The notes beneath the pieces were generated by a model, which ran no database searches, was not told the origin of the DNA, and saw nothing but the letters and a program-made list of their open reading frames with translations. This document shows positions 1 to 8,638 of a stretch of DNA of 64,000 bases, in pieces. Every line of letters starts with the position of its first letter. Within the stretch, counting starts at the first letter, position 1. The stretch comes from CAHJXF01 sp038240015 (GTDB taxonomy: Bacteria; Pseudomonadota; Gammaproteobacteria; Burkholderiales; Burkholderiaceae_D): contig JBBSEF010000007.1 of the NCBI GenBank assembly GCA_038240015.1, forward strand, positions 14,048-78,047. Direction: 5' to 3'. The translations under genes and the position numbers were made by a program.

Positions 1-1
1 C

Positions 2-91
2 GAACAGCGTTCGGTCTCGTACACCGGCCTGTTGAAAGCCGCGCTGCGGTCCGGATTCATCATGGCATCACGAGCAGTCTTATCGGCTTAA
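2..91 (+). CDS. Possible 3' end of an unrecognised upstream gene
   Basis: A frame is open from base 2 to a TAA at 89-91, encoding a short Ala/Ser-rich tail ending in RAVLSA. It does not resemble the C-terminus of ribosomal protein S4, whose gene usually precedes rpoA. Frame 1 is also open through this stretch, so the coding status is doubtful. It may simply be a long spacer upstream of rpoA. Confidence 0.2.
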   Translation, partial: EQRSVSYTGLLKAALRSGFIMASRAVLSA

Positions 92-120
92 CGCGCCGAG
101 GACATTGCAAAGGAATAAAT

Positions 121-1104
121 ATGGCAAGCAACGCATTTTTGAAGCCCCGTCAGATCGAGGTCGAGGCCGCCGGTCCGAACGCTGCGAAAGTCACGATGGA
201 ACCCTTCGAGCGCGGCTACGGCCACACGCTCGGCAACGCGCTGCGACGCATCCTGCTGTCGTCGATGAACGGCTATGCGCCGACCGAAGTGTCGATCTCG
301 GGTGTCGTGCATGAGTACTCGACGCTCGACGGCGTGCAGGAAGACGTCGTCGACATTCTGCTGAACCTGAAGGGCGTGGTCTTCAAGCTGCACAACCGTG
401 ACGACGTCGTGGTGACACTGAGGAAAGAGGGCGAAGGTCCGGTCACGGCCGCCGACCTCGAGCTGTCGCACGAAGTCGAGGTGATCAATCCCGAGCACGT
501 CATCGCCAATCTTTCGCAAGGCGGCAAGCTCGACATGCAGATCAAGATCGAGAAGGGCCGCGGCTACATGCCTGGCAACCTGCGCGCGTTCGCTGAAGAT
601 CACAGCAAGACCATTGGCCGCATCGTGCTCGATGCGTCGTACAGCCCGGTGCGGCGTGTCAGCTACACGGTCGAGTCGGCGCGCGTCGAACAACGCACCG
701 ACCTCGACAAGTTGGTGATGAGCATCGAGACCAACGGCGTCATCTCGCCCGAAGAAGCGATCCGCCAATCGGCGCGCATCCTGGTCGATCAGTTGAGCGT
801 GTTCGCATCGCTCGAAGGCACCGAGTCGTCTGCAGAAGCGCCGTCGCGCACGCCGCAGGTCGATCCGATCCTGTTGCGTCCGGTGGACGATCTCGAACTC
901 ACGGTGCGTTCCGCCAATTGCCTCAAGGCCGAGAACATCTATTACATCGGCGACTTGATCCAGCGCACCGAGAACGAATTGCTGAAGACGCCGAACCTGG
1001 GCCGCAAGTCACTCAACGAGATCAAGGAAGTGCTGGCCTCGCGCGGGCTCACGCTCGGCATGAAGATAGAGAACTGGCCGCCTGTCGGACTCGAGAAGGC
1101 ATAA
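121..1104 (+). CDS. rpoA: DNA-directed RNA polymerase subunit alpha
   Basis: This 327-residue protein is the alpha subunit of RNA polymerase, which dimerises to nucleate core assembly and contacts UP elements and activators. The N-terminal assembly domain (about 1-230) includes the GRGY and GRIVLDASYSPVRRVSYTVE stretches. The C-terminal domain (about 250-320) holds the DNA- and activator-contacting LKAENIYYIGDL and NLGRKSLNEIKEVL helices. Length is normal for proteobacteria. An AAAGGAAT Shine-Dalgarno lies a few bases before the ATG. rplQ follows after a 137-nt spacer that can form a strong hairpin, which fits the end of the alpha operon. Confidence 0.98.
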   Translation: MASNAFLKPRQIEVEAAGPNAAKVTMEPFERGYGHTLGNALRRILLSSMNGYAPTEVSISGVVHEYSTLDGVQEDVVDILLNLKGVVFKLHNRDDVVVTLRKEGEGPVTAADLELSHEVEVINPEHVIANLSQGGKLDMQIKIEKGRGYMPGNLRAFAEDHSKTIGRIVLDASYSPVRRVSYTVESARVEQRTDLDKLVMSIETNGVISPEEAIRQSARILVDQLSVFASLEGTESSAEAPSRTPQVDPILLRPVDDLELTVRSANCLKAENIYYIGDLIQRTENELLKTPNLGRKSLNEIKEVLASRGLTLGMKIENWPPVGLEKA

Positions 1105-1116
1105 AGAAATGGATGT

Positions 1117-1146
1117 CGTCGGTTTCGTCGTAAGACGAAACCGACG
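1117..1146 (+). other. Perfect 13-bp hairpin in the rpoA-rplQ spacer
   Basis: CGTCGGTTTCGTC (1117-1129) pairs perfectly with GACGAAACCGACG (1134-1146) around a GTAA loop. No T-tract follows, so it is not a typical intrinsic terminator. A second hairpin, TTGGGC/GCCCAA, follows at 1155-1170. They sit between rpoA and rplQ and could act in mRNA processing, stability or translational control. That role is inferred. Confidence 0.6.
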
Positions 1147-1241
1147 GTCAGTACTTGGGCCGTGGCCCAACTAACCGAACCGCGCCGGCTCCAGTGGCGA
1201 TCGAAGAAGTCGGTCTCATAGATTCTTGAAAGGAAGTCGCC

Positions 1242-1631
1242 ATGCGTCACCGTCACGGATTGCGGAAACTCAACCGCACCTCGAGCCACCGATTGGCCAT
1301 GTTTCGCAACATGACCAACTCGCTGCTCAAGTACGAAGTCATCAAGACCACGCTGCCGAAGGCAAAGGAATTGCGTCGCGTCGTCGAGCCCATCCTTACG
1401 CTGGGTAAGGACCCGACGCTTGCCAACAAGCGCCTCGCGTTCAATCGCCTGCGCGACCGCGAGATGGTCGTCAAGCTATTCGAAGAACTCGGTCCACGCT
1501 ACAAGACGCGCAACGGCGGCTATCTACGCATCCTCAAGTTCGGCTTTCGGGTCGGCGACAACGCGCCGATGGCGTATGTCGAATTGATGGATAGACCCGA
1601 GCCGACGGAAGTGCCCGAAGCGGCTTCGTGA
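1242..1631 (+). CDS. rplQ: 50S ribosomal protein L17
   Basis: This is large-subunit ribosomal protein L17, 129 residues. It starts with the diagnostic MRHRHGLRKLNRTSSHR and continues with the conserved MFRNMTNSLLKYEVIKTT segment. GAAAGGAAG provides a good Shine-Dalgarno before the ATG. The C-terminal tail (EPTEVPEAAS) is short and acidic, as in many betaproteobacterial L17 proteins. It is the last gene of the alpha ribosomal operon, and an unrelated ABC exporter begins 64 nt downstream. Confidence 0.97.
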   Translation: MRHRHGLRKLNRTSSHRLAMFRNMTNSLLKYEVIKTTLPKAKELRRVVEPILTLGKDPTLANKRLAFNRLRDREMVVKLFEELGPRYKTRNGGYLRILKFGFRVGDNAPMAYVELMDRPEPTEVPEAAS

Positions 1632-1695
1632 TGTTCCGCGTGGCATAGAGAGAGCCGCGCTGTCGGCTCGCTACGCGCAGGGCACGAGACCGACG

Positions 1696-2670
1696 ATGGA
1701 GGCCACGCCATCTCCCGATGATGGTGTCGTCATTGCCGGAGCGATCCCCGCGGCGCTTCCCGCAGTGATCGAAATTCGCGGACTGCGCAAGTCGTTCAAT
1801 GGCAACGACGTCGTCAAGGATCTCGACCTGACGATCGCGCGGGGAGAATGCTTCGCACTGCTCGGCCCGAACGGCGCAGGCAAGACCACCACGCTGCGTC
1901 TTTGCCTGGGTCTCACTGCGCCCGATGCCGGCACGATCACGCTGGGCGGGCTGCCGGTTCCGCTCAAGGGCCGCGAGGCGCGCATCCGTGTCGGCGTGGT
2001 GCCGCAGATGGACAATCTGGATCCGGATTTCACTGCCGCAGAAAACCTGCTCGTGTACGGGCGCTACTTCGGCCTGTGCGACGCGACCATCAACGCGCGC
2101 ATTCCATCGCTGCTCGAGTTCGCGAGCCTTGCCGGAAAGCGCAATGCGCGCATCGGCGAATTATCCGGCGGCATGAAACGGCGCCTCACGTTGGCGCGCT
2201 CGCTGGTCAACGACCCCGATGTGATTTTCATGGACGAGCCCACCACCGGGCTCGATCCGCAAGCGCGGCACTTGATCTGGGATCGTTTGAAGATGCTGCG
2301 CGCCGACGGAAAGACCATCGTGCTGACGACGCACTTCATGGACGAGGCCGAGCGTCTCGCCGATCGCCTCGCCGTGATAGACGAGGGCAGCAAGATTGCC
2401 GAAGGCACACCGCGCGAACTGATTGCGGCCCACATCGAGGCCAGCGTGATCGAGGTCCATGGCGACGGAATCAAGGCTTGGGCCGAAGCCAGCGGACGCG
2501 AGTTGTCGGGACGGCTCGAAGTGAGCGGCGAGACGGCCTTCTGCTACACCGACTCGCCGCAAACGCTGCTCGACCATCTCGCGCATCAAACGCATCTGCG
2601 TTACCTGCATCGCCCCGCGAATCTCGAGGATGTGTTCCTGAAGTTGACGGGTCGCGAGATGCGCGATTGA
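1696..2670 (+). CDS. ABC-2 type exporter ATPase, NodI-like
   Basis: This 324-residue protein is the cytoplasmic ATPase of an ABC-2 exporter. It has a Walker A motif (LLGPNGAGKTTT, about residue 55), a Q-loop near VGVVPQMDNL, the signature LSGGMKRRL, Walker B VIFMDEPTTGLD and a switch histidine in TTHFMDEA. The C-terminal portion (from about 245) is a DrrA/NodI-type accessory domain. It pairs with the permease gene starting 51 nt downstream. Sequence style fits the NodI family that is widespread in Burkholderiales. The exported substrate is unknown and need not be a lipo-oligosaccharide. Confidence 0.85.
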   Translation: MEATPSPDDGVVIAGAIPAALPAVIEIRGLRKSFNGNDVVKDLDLTIARGECFALLGPNGAGKTTTLRLCLGLTAPDAGTITLGGLPVPLKGREARIRVGVVPQMDNLDPDFTAAENLLVYGRYFGLCDATINARIPSLLEFASLAGKRNARIGELSGGMKRRLTLARSLVNDPDVIFMDEPTTGLDPQARHLIWDRLKMLRADGKTIVLTTHFMDEAERLADRLAVIDEGSKIAEGTPRELIAAHIEASVIEVHGDGIKAWAEASGRELSGRLEVSGETAFCYTDSPQTLLDHLAHQTHLRYLHRPANLEDVFLKLTGREMRD

Positions 2671-2721
2671 TGGCGCTGCCATGACCGCAGCTCATTTGCA
2701 AATCATCAATACAATGACCCG

Positions 2722-3540
2722 ATGAATGCCGCGATGACTGCTGCCGTTTCCCACCTTTCCGTCAGCACCAACGCTTTCCCCGACCTCAGCCTGCGGTGGG
2801 TGCCGATCTGGCGACGCAACTATCTGGTCTGGAAGCGCATGTTCGCGCAGAGCGTGTTCGGCAATATCGCCGAACCTCTGATCACTCTGTTCGCCTTCGG
2901 CTATGGACTCGGCAGCCTGCTGGCACCGATCGAAGGCGTGCGCTACATCGTGTTTCTCGCGTCGGGTTCTATCTGCATGAACGCGTTCAACGCCGCCACG
3001 TTCGAATCGCTCTACTCCGCGTTCACGCGCATGCATGTGCAGAAAAGTTGGGAGGCGATGATGAATGCGCCGCTGTCGCTCGACGATGTACTCGCGGCCG
3101 AGCTGATCTGGGCTGCGACCAAGAGCGTCTTCACCGGAGTCGCGATCCTGCTCGTGATCTTCGCGCTCGAGCTGTCGCGCGAGTGGTCGATGCTGCTGGT
3201 CTTACCGTTGCTGTTCGTGATCGGGCTGACCGCGGCCGCACTCGGACTCGTCGTCAATGCGTTCGCAAAGAACTACGATTTCTTCACCTACTACTTCACG
3301 ATCGTCGTCACGCCGATGTGGTTTCTGTCGGGCGTGTTCTTTCCGTTCACGCAACTGCCGCCGTGGGTTCAGGCTTTCGCGCAGTGGCTGCCGTTGTCGG
3401 CTGCGGTAGACCTGGTGCGTCCGCTGATCCTCGGGCGCGTTCCGGACCAGCCGCTTTTCGATCTTGCGATCCTGCTCGCGTATTGCGTGGGAGGCTTCTG
3501 GCTCGCGGTCGTCTTGACGCGACGGCGCTTGCTGAGTTGA
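2722..3540 (+). CDS. ABC-2 type exporter permease, NodJ-like
   Basis: This 272-residue integral membrane protein is the partner of the preceding ATPase. After a cytoplasmic N-terminus (WRRNYLVWKR) it shows about six hydrophobic segments, including the VRYIVFLASGSICMNAF and TYYFTIVVTPMWFLSGVFFPF stretches typical of ABC-2 permeases. Size and gene order fit NodJ-type transporters. The substrate is not predictable from sequence. The final residues TRRRLLS are a short cytoplasmic tail. Confidence 0.83.
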   Translation: MNAAMTAAVSHLSVSTNAFPDLSLRWVPIWRRNYLVWKRMFAQSVFGNIAEPLITLFAFGYGLGSLLAPIEGVRYIVFLASGSICMNAFNAATFESLYSAFTRMHVQKSWEAMMNAPLSLDDVLAAELIWAATKSVFTGVAILLVIFALELSREWSMLLVLPLLFVIGLTAAALGLVVNAFAKNYDFFTYYFTIVVTPMWFLSGVFFPFTQLPPWVQAFAQWLPLSAAVDLVRPLILGRVPDQPLFDLAILLAYCVGGFWLAVVLTRRRLLS

Positions 3541-3559
3541 TTGAACGCCGTCTCACGTA

Positions 3560-3946
3560 ATGAAGCGCCGCGAGCCGCGACCAATCATGAACAACGAAGC
3601 GATACCCGACGCAATATTCGTCTATACGACCGTAGCCGATCACGATGCGGCGAACCGACTGGCCGAACTGCTGGTCGAAACCCGCGTGGCTGCTTGTGTG
3701 CACATGATTCCCGGCATCGTGTCGGTCTATCGATGGCAGGGCAAGGTGCGGCGCGACGACGAAGTGCAACTCGTGATCAAGTCCGACGCGGGTCGCTTCG
3801 ATGCCATTGAGACCTTGCTGCGAGAGAATCATCCCTATGAGCTGCCGGAAATCGTTGCGGTGCGCGTCGATCGCGGTTCACGGCAGTACCTGAACTGGAT
3901 CGCGAGTGAAGTGTCGACCAGCGCGCGCGAAGAGATCAATCGATGA
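3560..3946 (+). CDS. cutA: Divalent-cation tolerance protein CutA
   Basis: CutA1 is a small trimeric ferredoxin-fold protein linked to divalent metal tolerance. In E. coli its gene neighbours dsbD, as here. The family core is clear: IFVYTTVADHDAANRLAELLVETRVAACVH, then SVYRWQGKV and the HPYELPEIVAV segment. The annotated start gives 128 residues, whereas the internal ATG at 3587 (MNNEA) gives 119, closer to the family norm. Neither start has a strong Shine-Dalgarno. Its stop overlaps the dsbD start (ATGA), indicating translational coupling. Confidence 0.93.
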   Translation: MKRREPRPIMNNEAIPDAIFVYTTVADHDAANRLAELLVETRVAACVHMIPGIVSVYRWQGKVRRDDEVQLVIKSDAGRFDAIETLLRENHPYELPEIVAVRVDRGSRQYLNWIASEVSTSAREEINR

Positions 3947-5964
3947 ATACGATGTGTAGAAGCAGATTTTTCGTCATGCGCGTCGTCACGCGTGCGTTGC
4001 TCGCGCTCGCAGTCATCACGGCCATGTGCTGGGGAGTGACAGCGCGCGCGGCCTTCCTCGAGCCCGAGCAGGCGTTTCCGTTCAGCGCACGAGTGATTGA
4101 CGCGAAGACCATCGAAGTCAAGTACGGCATCGCCGACGGCTACTACCTCTATCGCGAACGCTTCAAGTTCGCGCTCGATCCCGCGACCTCGGGAGGCGCG
4201 ACGCTCGGCGAACCGGCGTTGCCCAAAGGCGAGATCAAGTTCGACGAGACCTTCGGGAAGAACGTCGAACACTACCGACACGAGGTCGCAGTCCGAATTC
4301 CTGTACAGAACGCGACCGGCCCGGTGACCTTGCTGTCGACCTCGCAAGGTTGTGCCGACGCGGGGCTCTGCTATCCGCCGCAGCAAGCGCGCGCGACGTT
4401 GATCTTGACCGCCGCGGCGGGCGGCCCATCGAATTCGGCTGCGGGTACGCGCGCCGATGCGACGGCGTCTCCCGCGTTGACGAGTGCGGCATCGACCGCT
4501 GCATCGACGCCGACCCCTGGTGCGACCTCATCCGCCCTCGACGATTCATCGCGCATCGCGCGCACGTTGAAGAGCGGCAACCTCGGGTGGATCGCGTTGC
4601 TCTTCGTCGGTCTCGGATTGTTGCTCGCGTTCACGCCGTGCGTGTTGCCGATGCTGCCGATCCTGTCATCGATCATCGTCGGGCAATCGACCGCGCACTC
4701 CAATGGCGAGACGACACGCAGCATGGGATTTTTGCTCGCGCTCGCATACTCACTCGGTCTCGCGCTGGTGTACACCTTGCTCGGCATCGCCGCCGGCCTC
4801 GCCGGTGAAGGACTGGCTGCGATGTTGCAAACGCCGTTGGTGCTCGGCACGTTTGCGCTGCTATTGGTGGTGTTGTCGTTGTCGATGTTCGGCTTCTACG
4901 AGTTGCAGGTCCCGGCGAGCTTGCAAGCGAAGCTCGCGCAATGGTCGGGGCGCGTCACGACGGTAGGCGATGGCGCGCGCGAGCATGGATCGCAGCGCGT
5001 GGGCGTCGGTCGCCTCGCGGGTGTGTTCGCGATGGGCGCGATCTCCGCATTGATCGTCGGCCCCTGCGTCGCCGCGCCGCTGGCAGGCGCGCTGCTTTAC
5101 ATTTCGCAGACTCGCGACGTGGTGATAGGCGGCATCGCGCTGTTCTCGCTCTCGGTCGGCATGAGCGTACCGCTGCTGTTGATCGGGCTCTCGGCCGGCT
5201 CGCTGTTGCCGCGCGCTGGTGTGTGGATGGAAACGGTCAAGCAGTTCTTCGGCGTGCTGCTGCTCGCGGACGCGCTGTGGATGGTCACGCCCATCGTGCC
5301 GTCGTGGTTGGTCATGCTCGGATGGGCCGTACTCGCAATCGTCAGCGCGATGTATCTGCGCGTGTTCGATGCGCTGGCTCCCGATGCGCGCGGCGTTCTG
5401 CGTCTGGGCAAGGGACTCGGCGCGCTGCTGCTGCTCGCGGGGGCGGTCGAGTTTGTCGGTCTCGCGACCGGAGGCCGCGACGTTCTGCAACCGCTCGCTC
5501 ATCTCGCGCGCACCTCGGTGGGCAACAACGAAGGGACGACCGCGGCCGCAGGGCCGCGCTTCGAAATCGTCAAGACTTCCGCCGACCTCGACCGCCGGAT
5601 CGCATCGGCCGGGCGGCCCGTGATGCTCGACTTCTATGCCGACTGGTGCGTGTCGTGCAAGGAGATGGAGCGCTACACCTATACCGATGCCCGCGTCGCG
5701 TCACGCATGCAGGGCTTCCTGTTGCTCAAGGCCGACGTGACGGCGAACGATGGCGACGATCGCGAGTTGCTCAAGCGTTTTCATCTCTTCGGGCCGCCCG
5801 GCATCGTGTTCTTCGATCGCGACGGCAAGATGGTGAGCGATTCCACGGTGATCGGATTTCAGGACGCCGACCGATTTCTGCAGAGTCTCGTGAGCGTCGG
5901 CGACACACAAACGCTTGCGCCTGCGATCGGTCCTGCGCTCGGGCCTCAAGCGGCCGTTCGTTGA
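3943..5964 (+). CDS. dsbD: Thiol:disulfide interchange protein DsbD
   Basis: DsbD moves electrons from cytoplasmic thioredoxin across the inner membrane to periplasmic DsbC/DsbG and cytochrome c maturation factors. The 673-residue protein has all three modules. A signal sequence ending near ARA leads a periplasmic domain with the CADAGLC cysteine pair. A multi-helix membrane domain carries the TPCVLPMLP and GPCVAAPLAG cysteines. The C-terminal thioredoxin-like domain has WCVSC near residues 568-572. The linker after the first domain is Ala/Ser/Thr-rich. It is coupled to cutA by a 4-nt overlap, and its 3' end overlaps the convergent moeB gene by 19 bp. Confidence 0.96.
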   Translation: MNTMCRSRFFVMRVVTRALLALAVITAMCWGVTARAAFLEPEQAFPFSARVIDAKTIEVKYGIADGYYLYRERFKFALDPATSGGATLGEPALPKGEIKFDETFGKNVEHYRHEVAVRIPVQNATGPVTLLSTSQGCADAGLCYPPQQARATLILTAAAGGPSNSAAGTRADATASPALTSAASTAASTPTPGATSSALDDSSRIARTLKSGNLGWIALLFVGLGLLLAFTPCVLPMLPILSSIIVGQSTAHSNGETTRSMGFLLALAYSLGLALVYTLLGIAAGLAGEGLAAMLQTPLVLGTFALLLVVLSLSMFGFYELQVPASLQAKLAQWSGRVTTVGDGAREHGSQRVGVGRLAGVFAMGAISALIVGPCVAAPLAGALLYISQTRDVVIGGIALFSLSVGMSVPLLLIGLSAGSLLPRAGVWMETVKQFFGVLLLADALWMVTPIVPSWLVMLGWAVLAIVSAMYLRVFDALAPDARGVLRLGKGLGALLLLAGAVEFVGLATGGRDVLQPLAHLARTSVGNNEGTTAAAGPRFEIVKTSADLDRRIASAGRPVMLDFYADWCVSCKEMERYTYTDARVASRMQGFLLLKADVTANDGDDRELLKRFHLFGPPGIVFFDRDGKMVSDSTVIGFQDADRFLQSLVSVGDTQTLAPAIGPALGPQAAVR

Positions 5965-6749
5965 GCGCGGCCCGCATCATCGCGGCACACAGAGCACGCT
6001 GGATCGCGTTCGAGCGCAATGGTTTGCCACGTGCTTGCGCGCGCATCGAAAAGCAGCAGCCGTCCCGATAGCGAAGGCAATCCGATGACGAGCTTGGCCG
6101 CTTCTGCGGCCTGAAGCGCGCCGACGATCCCGGTCAATGGCGCGAACACGCCCATCGTCGAACACTGCACTTCTTCGACGTCGCCGCTTTCGGGGAACAG
6201 GCAGGCATAACAAGGAGAACGCGACGGAGAACCCGACGCGAACGAAGCGCGCTCGTGTCGCAAGTCGAAGCTCGCGATTTGCCCATCGAAGCGAATCGCC
6301 GCGCCCGACACCAACGGTTTGCACGCGGCGACACATGCGCGATTGATCGCGTGGCGCGTGGCGAAGTTGTCGCTGCAATCGAGTACCACGTCGGCCTCGT
6401 CGACGAGCGCGAACAGGCGTTCGCCCGCGATGCGCTCTTGCACGGCGCGCACCTCGACCTCGGGGTTGAGCCGCTGCAACGCCTTCTTGCCCGACGCGAC
6501 TTTGGCTGTGCCCACATCGGGGGTGCCATGCAGGATCTGGCGTTGCAGGTTGGTGAGATCGACCGCATCGTCATCGACCAAGGTCAGTGTGCCGATTCCG
6601 CTGGCGGCCAGATAGATCGCGGCCGGCGAGCCGAGTCCGCCTGCGCCGATCACGAGCGCATGTGCGCTTCGCAACTTCTCCTGGCCCTCGATGCCGATGT
6701 CGTCGAGCAGGATGTGGCGCGAATAGCGAAGCAGTTGTCGGTCGTTCAT
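5946..6749 (-). CDS. moeB: ThiF/MoeB/HesA family adenylyltransferase
   Basis: This E1-like enzyme (267 residues) adenylates the C-terminal glycine of a ubiquitin-like sulfur carrier (MoaD or ThiS). It starts MNDRQLLRYSRHILL, as MoeB/ThiF proteins do. Visible motifs are the nucleotide loop GAGGLGSPAAIYLA, the DNFATR segment, two CxxC zinc pairs (CYAC and CSVC) and the VQCSTMGVFAPL active-cysteine region. The start was placed at MNDRQ rather than seven codons upstream. Sequence alone does not separate MoeB from ThiF function. It lies downstream of ctpA beyond a terminator, so it may have its own promoter. Confidence 0.88.
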   Translation of the reverse strand: MNDRQLLRYSRHILLDDIGIEGQEKLRSAHALVIGAGGLGSPAAIYLAASGIGTLTLVDDDAVDLTNLQRQILHGTPDVGTAKVASGKKALQRLNPEVEVRAVQERIAGERLFALVDEADVVLDCSDNFATRHAINRACVAACKPLVSGAAIRFDGQIASFDLRHERASFASGSPSRSPCYACLFPESGDVEEVQCSTMGVFAPLTGIVGALQAAEAAKLVIGLPSLSGRLLLFDARASTWQTIALERDPACSVCRDDAGRAQRTAA

Positions 6750-6791
6750 CGTATTCGCGCGCCGCTTCAATCGTTCAAACTCGATCGCCCA

Positions 6792-6829
6792 AATAAAAAA
6801 GCCGCTGACCGAATCTGCGATCAGCGGCC
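6792..6829 (-). terminator. Rho-independent terminator after ctpA
   Basis: On the minus strand an 8-bp stem (GCCGCTGA at 6821-6828 with its complement at 6801-6808) is followed by a T-run (6792-6800). It sits just after the ctpA stop and 43 nt before the moeB start, so it should separate or attenuate the two genes. Confidence 0.85.
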
Positions 6830-6844
6830 TTGCATGAACAACGT

Positions 6845-8392
6845 TCAGGGCTTCTTGATGGGCGTCGGCTCGACGATCTTCTGCGGCGTCTTCAATGCGT
6901 CCTTGAGCTGGGATTCTTTCTGTTCGCCGGTTTCCATCTTGTCGCGCGACACCGCGGCCGTCATGTTCTTGGTCTCGACCGGCTCACCCCGAAGCAGGTG
7001 CAGCGCCTGCTGCATCTGGTAGTCGTCCTTGGAGCCGAACTCGATCGGCTTCTTCAGCGCGGCGGCACGACGTTCGTCTTCGGCCTTGCGTTCTTCGGGC
7101 GACAACGCATCCCTGCGCGCCGCCTCGTTGGCCGCGATGATGGTGGTCGTGTCGGTATTGTTGTTCAGATGACGGTCGAGGTCTGCCTCGCGCGGAAACG
7201 CAAAGATGTTGCCCTGGGCCGTATCGTCCACCATGTAGTCGGGAATGATGCCGGTCGCCTGAATCGAACGGCCGCTGGGCGTGTAATAGCGCGAGATGGT
7301 CAGCTTGATGCCGGTCTTGCGATCGGGCGGCAGCGGCAGGATGGTCTGCACCGAACCCTTGCCGAAGGTGGTTGTCCCGAGGACCTTGGCGCGCTTGTAG
7401 TCCTGCAATGCGCCCGCGACGATCTCGGACGCCGAAGCCGAACCACCGTTGACCAGCACCACCATCGGTACGTCGTGCACAGCCTGCGGCACATCGCGCA
7501 ACAGGTCCGCGCCGCCGCGTTGATACTCGTCGCGCGTGGCGAAGAATTTTCCTTGCGCTTCCTGGATCTGCCCCTTGGTGGACACGACCAGGCTGTCCTT
7601 GGGAATGAAGGCCGCCGACACCCCGATCGCACCGGGCAAGACGCCGCCCGGGTTGTTGCGCAGGTCGAGTACCAGACCCTTGAGAGGCCCCGACTTGTAG
7701 AGCTCCTCCAGCTTCTTGGCAAGATCGGCCACCGTCGGATCCTGGAACTGCGAGACGCGCACATAACCGTATCCCGGCTCGACGATCTTCGCGCGCACGC
7801 TCTGGACCTTGATCTCCTCGCGAACCAGCGGGACGACGATCGGCGTTGGGACGTCCTTGCGCGCCAATGTCAGCGTGACCTTGGTGCCCGGTTCGCCGCG
7901 CAGCTTCGAGACGGCCTCGTTGAGCTTCAATCCCTTCACGTTCTTGTCGTCGATCTTGACGATCAGGTCGCCGGTCTTGACGCCCGCGCGAAATGCGGGC
8001 GTGCCTTCGATCGGCGAGATCACCTTGATGTAGCCCGCGCCGTCGTCGGTACCGTCTTCGCGGCCGACTTCGATGCCCAGACCTCCGAAACGTCCCACGG
8101 TGGCCTCGCGCAATTCCTTGAAAGCCTTTTCGTCGAGGTAGGCCGAATGCGGGTCGAGGCCCGACACCATGCCGTTGATGGCTTCGGTGATCAGCTTCTT
8201 GTCGTCGACCGGCTCGACATAACTCGTCTTGATTGCACCGAATACGTCGGTGAACTGACGGATCTCGTCGATCGGCAATGGCAAACGCGCGTCCGATGCG
8301 CGTTGCGCGGTTGCCGTAATGCCGAGCGACAGCAACACGCCGGCCAGCACGCCGGTGGAAATCAGGCCGATGTTCTTCAAGGATTTGCGCAT
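6845..8392 (-). CDS. ctpA: C-terminal processing protease, S41 family
   Basis: This 515-residue periplasmic serine protease belongs to the carboxyl-terminal processing family. It has an N-terminal signal/anchor (IGLISTGVLAGVLLSLGI), a PDZ domain beginning near GGLGIEVGREDG, and the S41 catalytic core. The nucleophile Ser is in the GGSASASEIV motif and the general-base Lys is in TFGKGSVQT. The tail carries extra charged sequence after the core. Start MRKSLKN was chosen over an upstream in-frame start. It sits downstream of envC, a common arrangement linking peptidoglycan turnover factors. Confidence 0.95.
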   Translation of the reverse strand: MRKSLKNIGLISTGVLAGVLLSLGITATAQRASDARLPLPIDEIRQFTDVFGAIKTSYVEPVDDKKLITEAINGMVSGLDPHSAYLDEKAFKELREATVGRFGGLGIEVGREDGTDDGAGYIKVISPIEGTPAFRAGVKTGDLIVKIDDKNVKGLKLNEAVSKLRGEPGTKVTLTLARKDVPTPIVVPLVREEIKVQSVRAKIVEPGYGYVRVSQFQDPTVADLAKKLEELYKSGPLKGLVLDLRNNPGGVLPGAIGVSAAFIPKDSLVVSTKGQIQEAQGKFFATRDEYQRGGADLLRDVPQAVHDVPMVVLVNGGSASASEIVAGALQDYKRAKVLGTTTFGKGSVQTILPLPPDRKTGIKLTISRYYTPSGRSIQATGIIPDYMVDDTAQGNIFAFPREADLDRHLNNNTDTTTIIAANEAARRDALSPEERKAEDERRAAALKKPIEFGSKDDYQMQQALHLLRGEPVETKNMTAAVSRDKMETGEQKESQLKDALKTPQKIVEPTPIKKP

Positions 8393-8638
8393 GGAATTCT
8401 TCTCGAGTGACGACTTGACAATCAAACTATCTGGTGCGCCCGCAGGCTGAGCAACGATGCCGCTCTACATGAGTCGAGCGATGTGCAAAAACATGACATC
8501 GATCGTGCACATCGTGATCGGTGTGGATTCATTGGGATTGTTGGATTCAAACATGCAGCAATCGTGCCGACCATCGGAATTGTTGTGACAGGTACGCGTC
8601 GCCGCACTGAAAGATACGAGGGCGGCCGCCTACAGGAT

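Noticed and set aside
1..120. End of rpsD expected before rpoA
   Set aside because: None of the frames gives the S4 C-terminal sequence, so no rpsD call was made. It may end before base 1.
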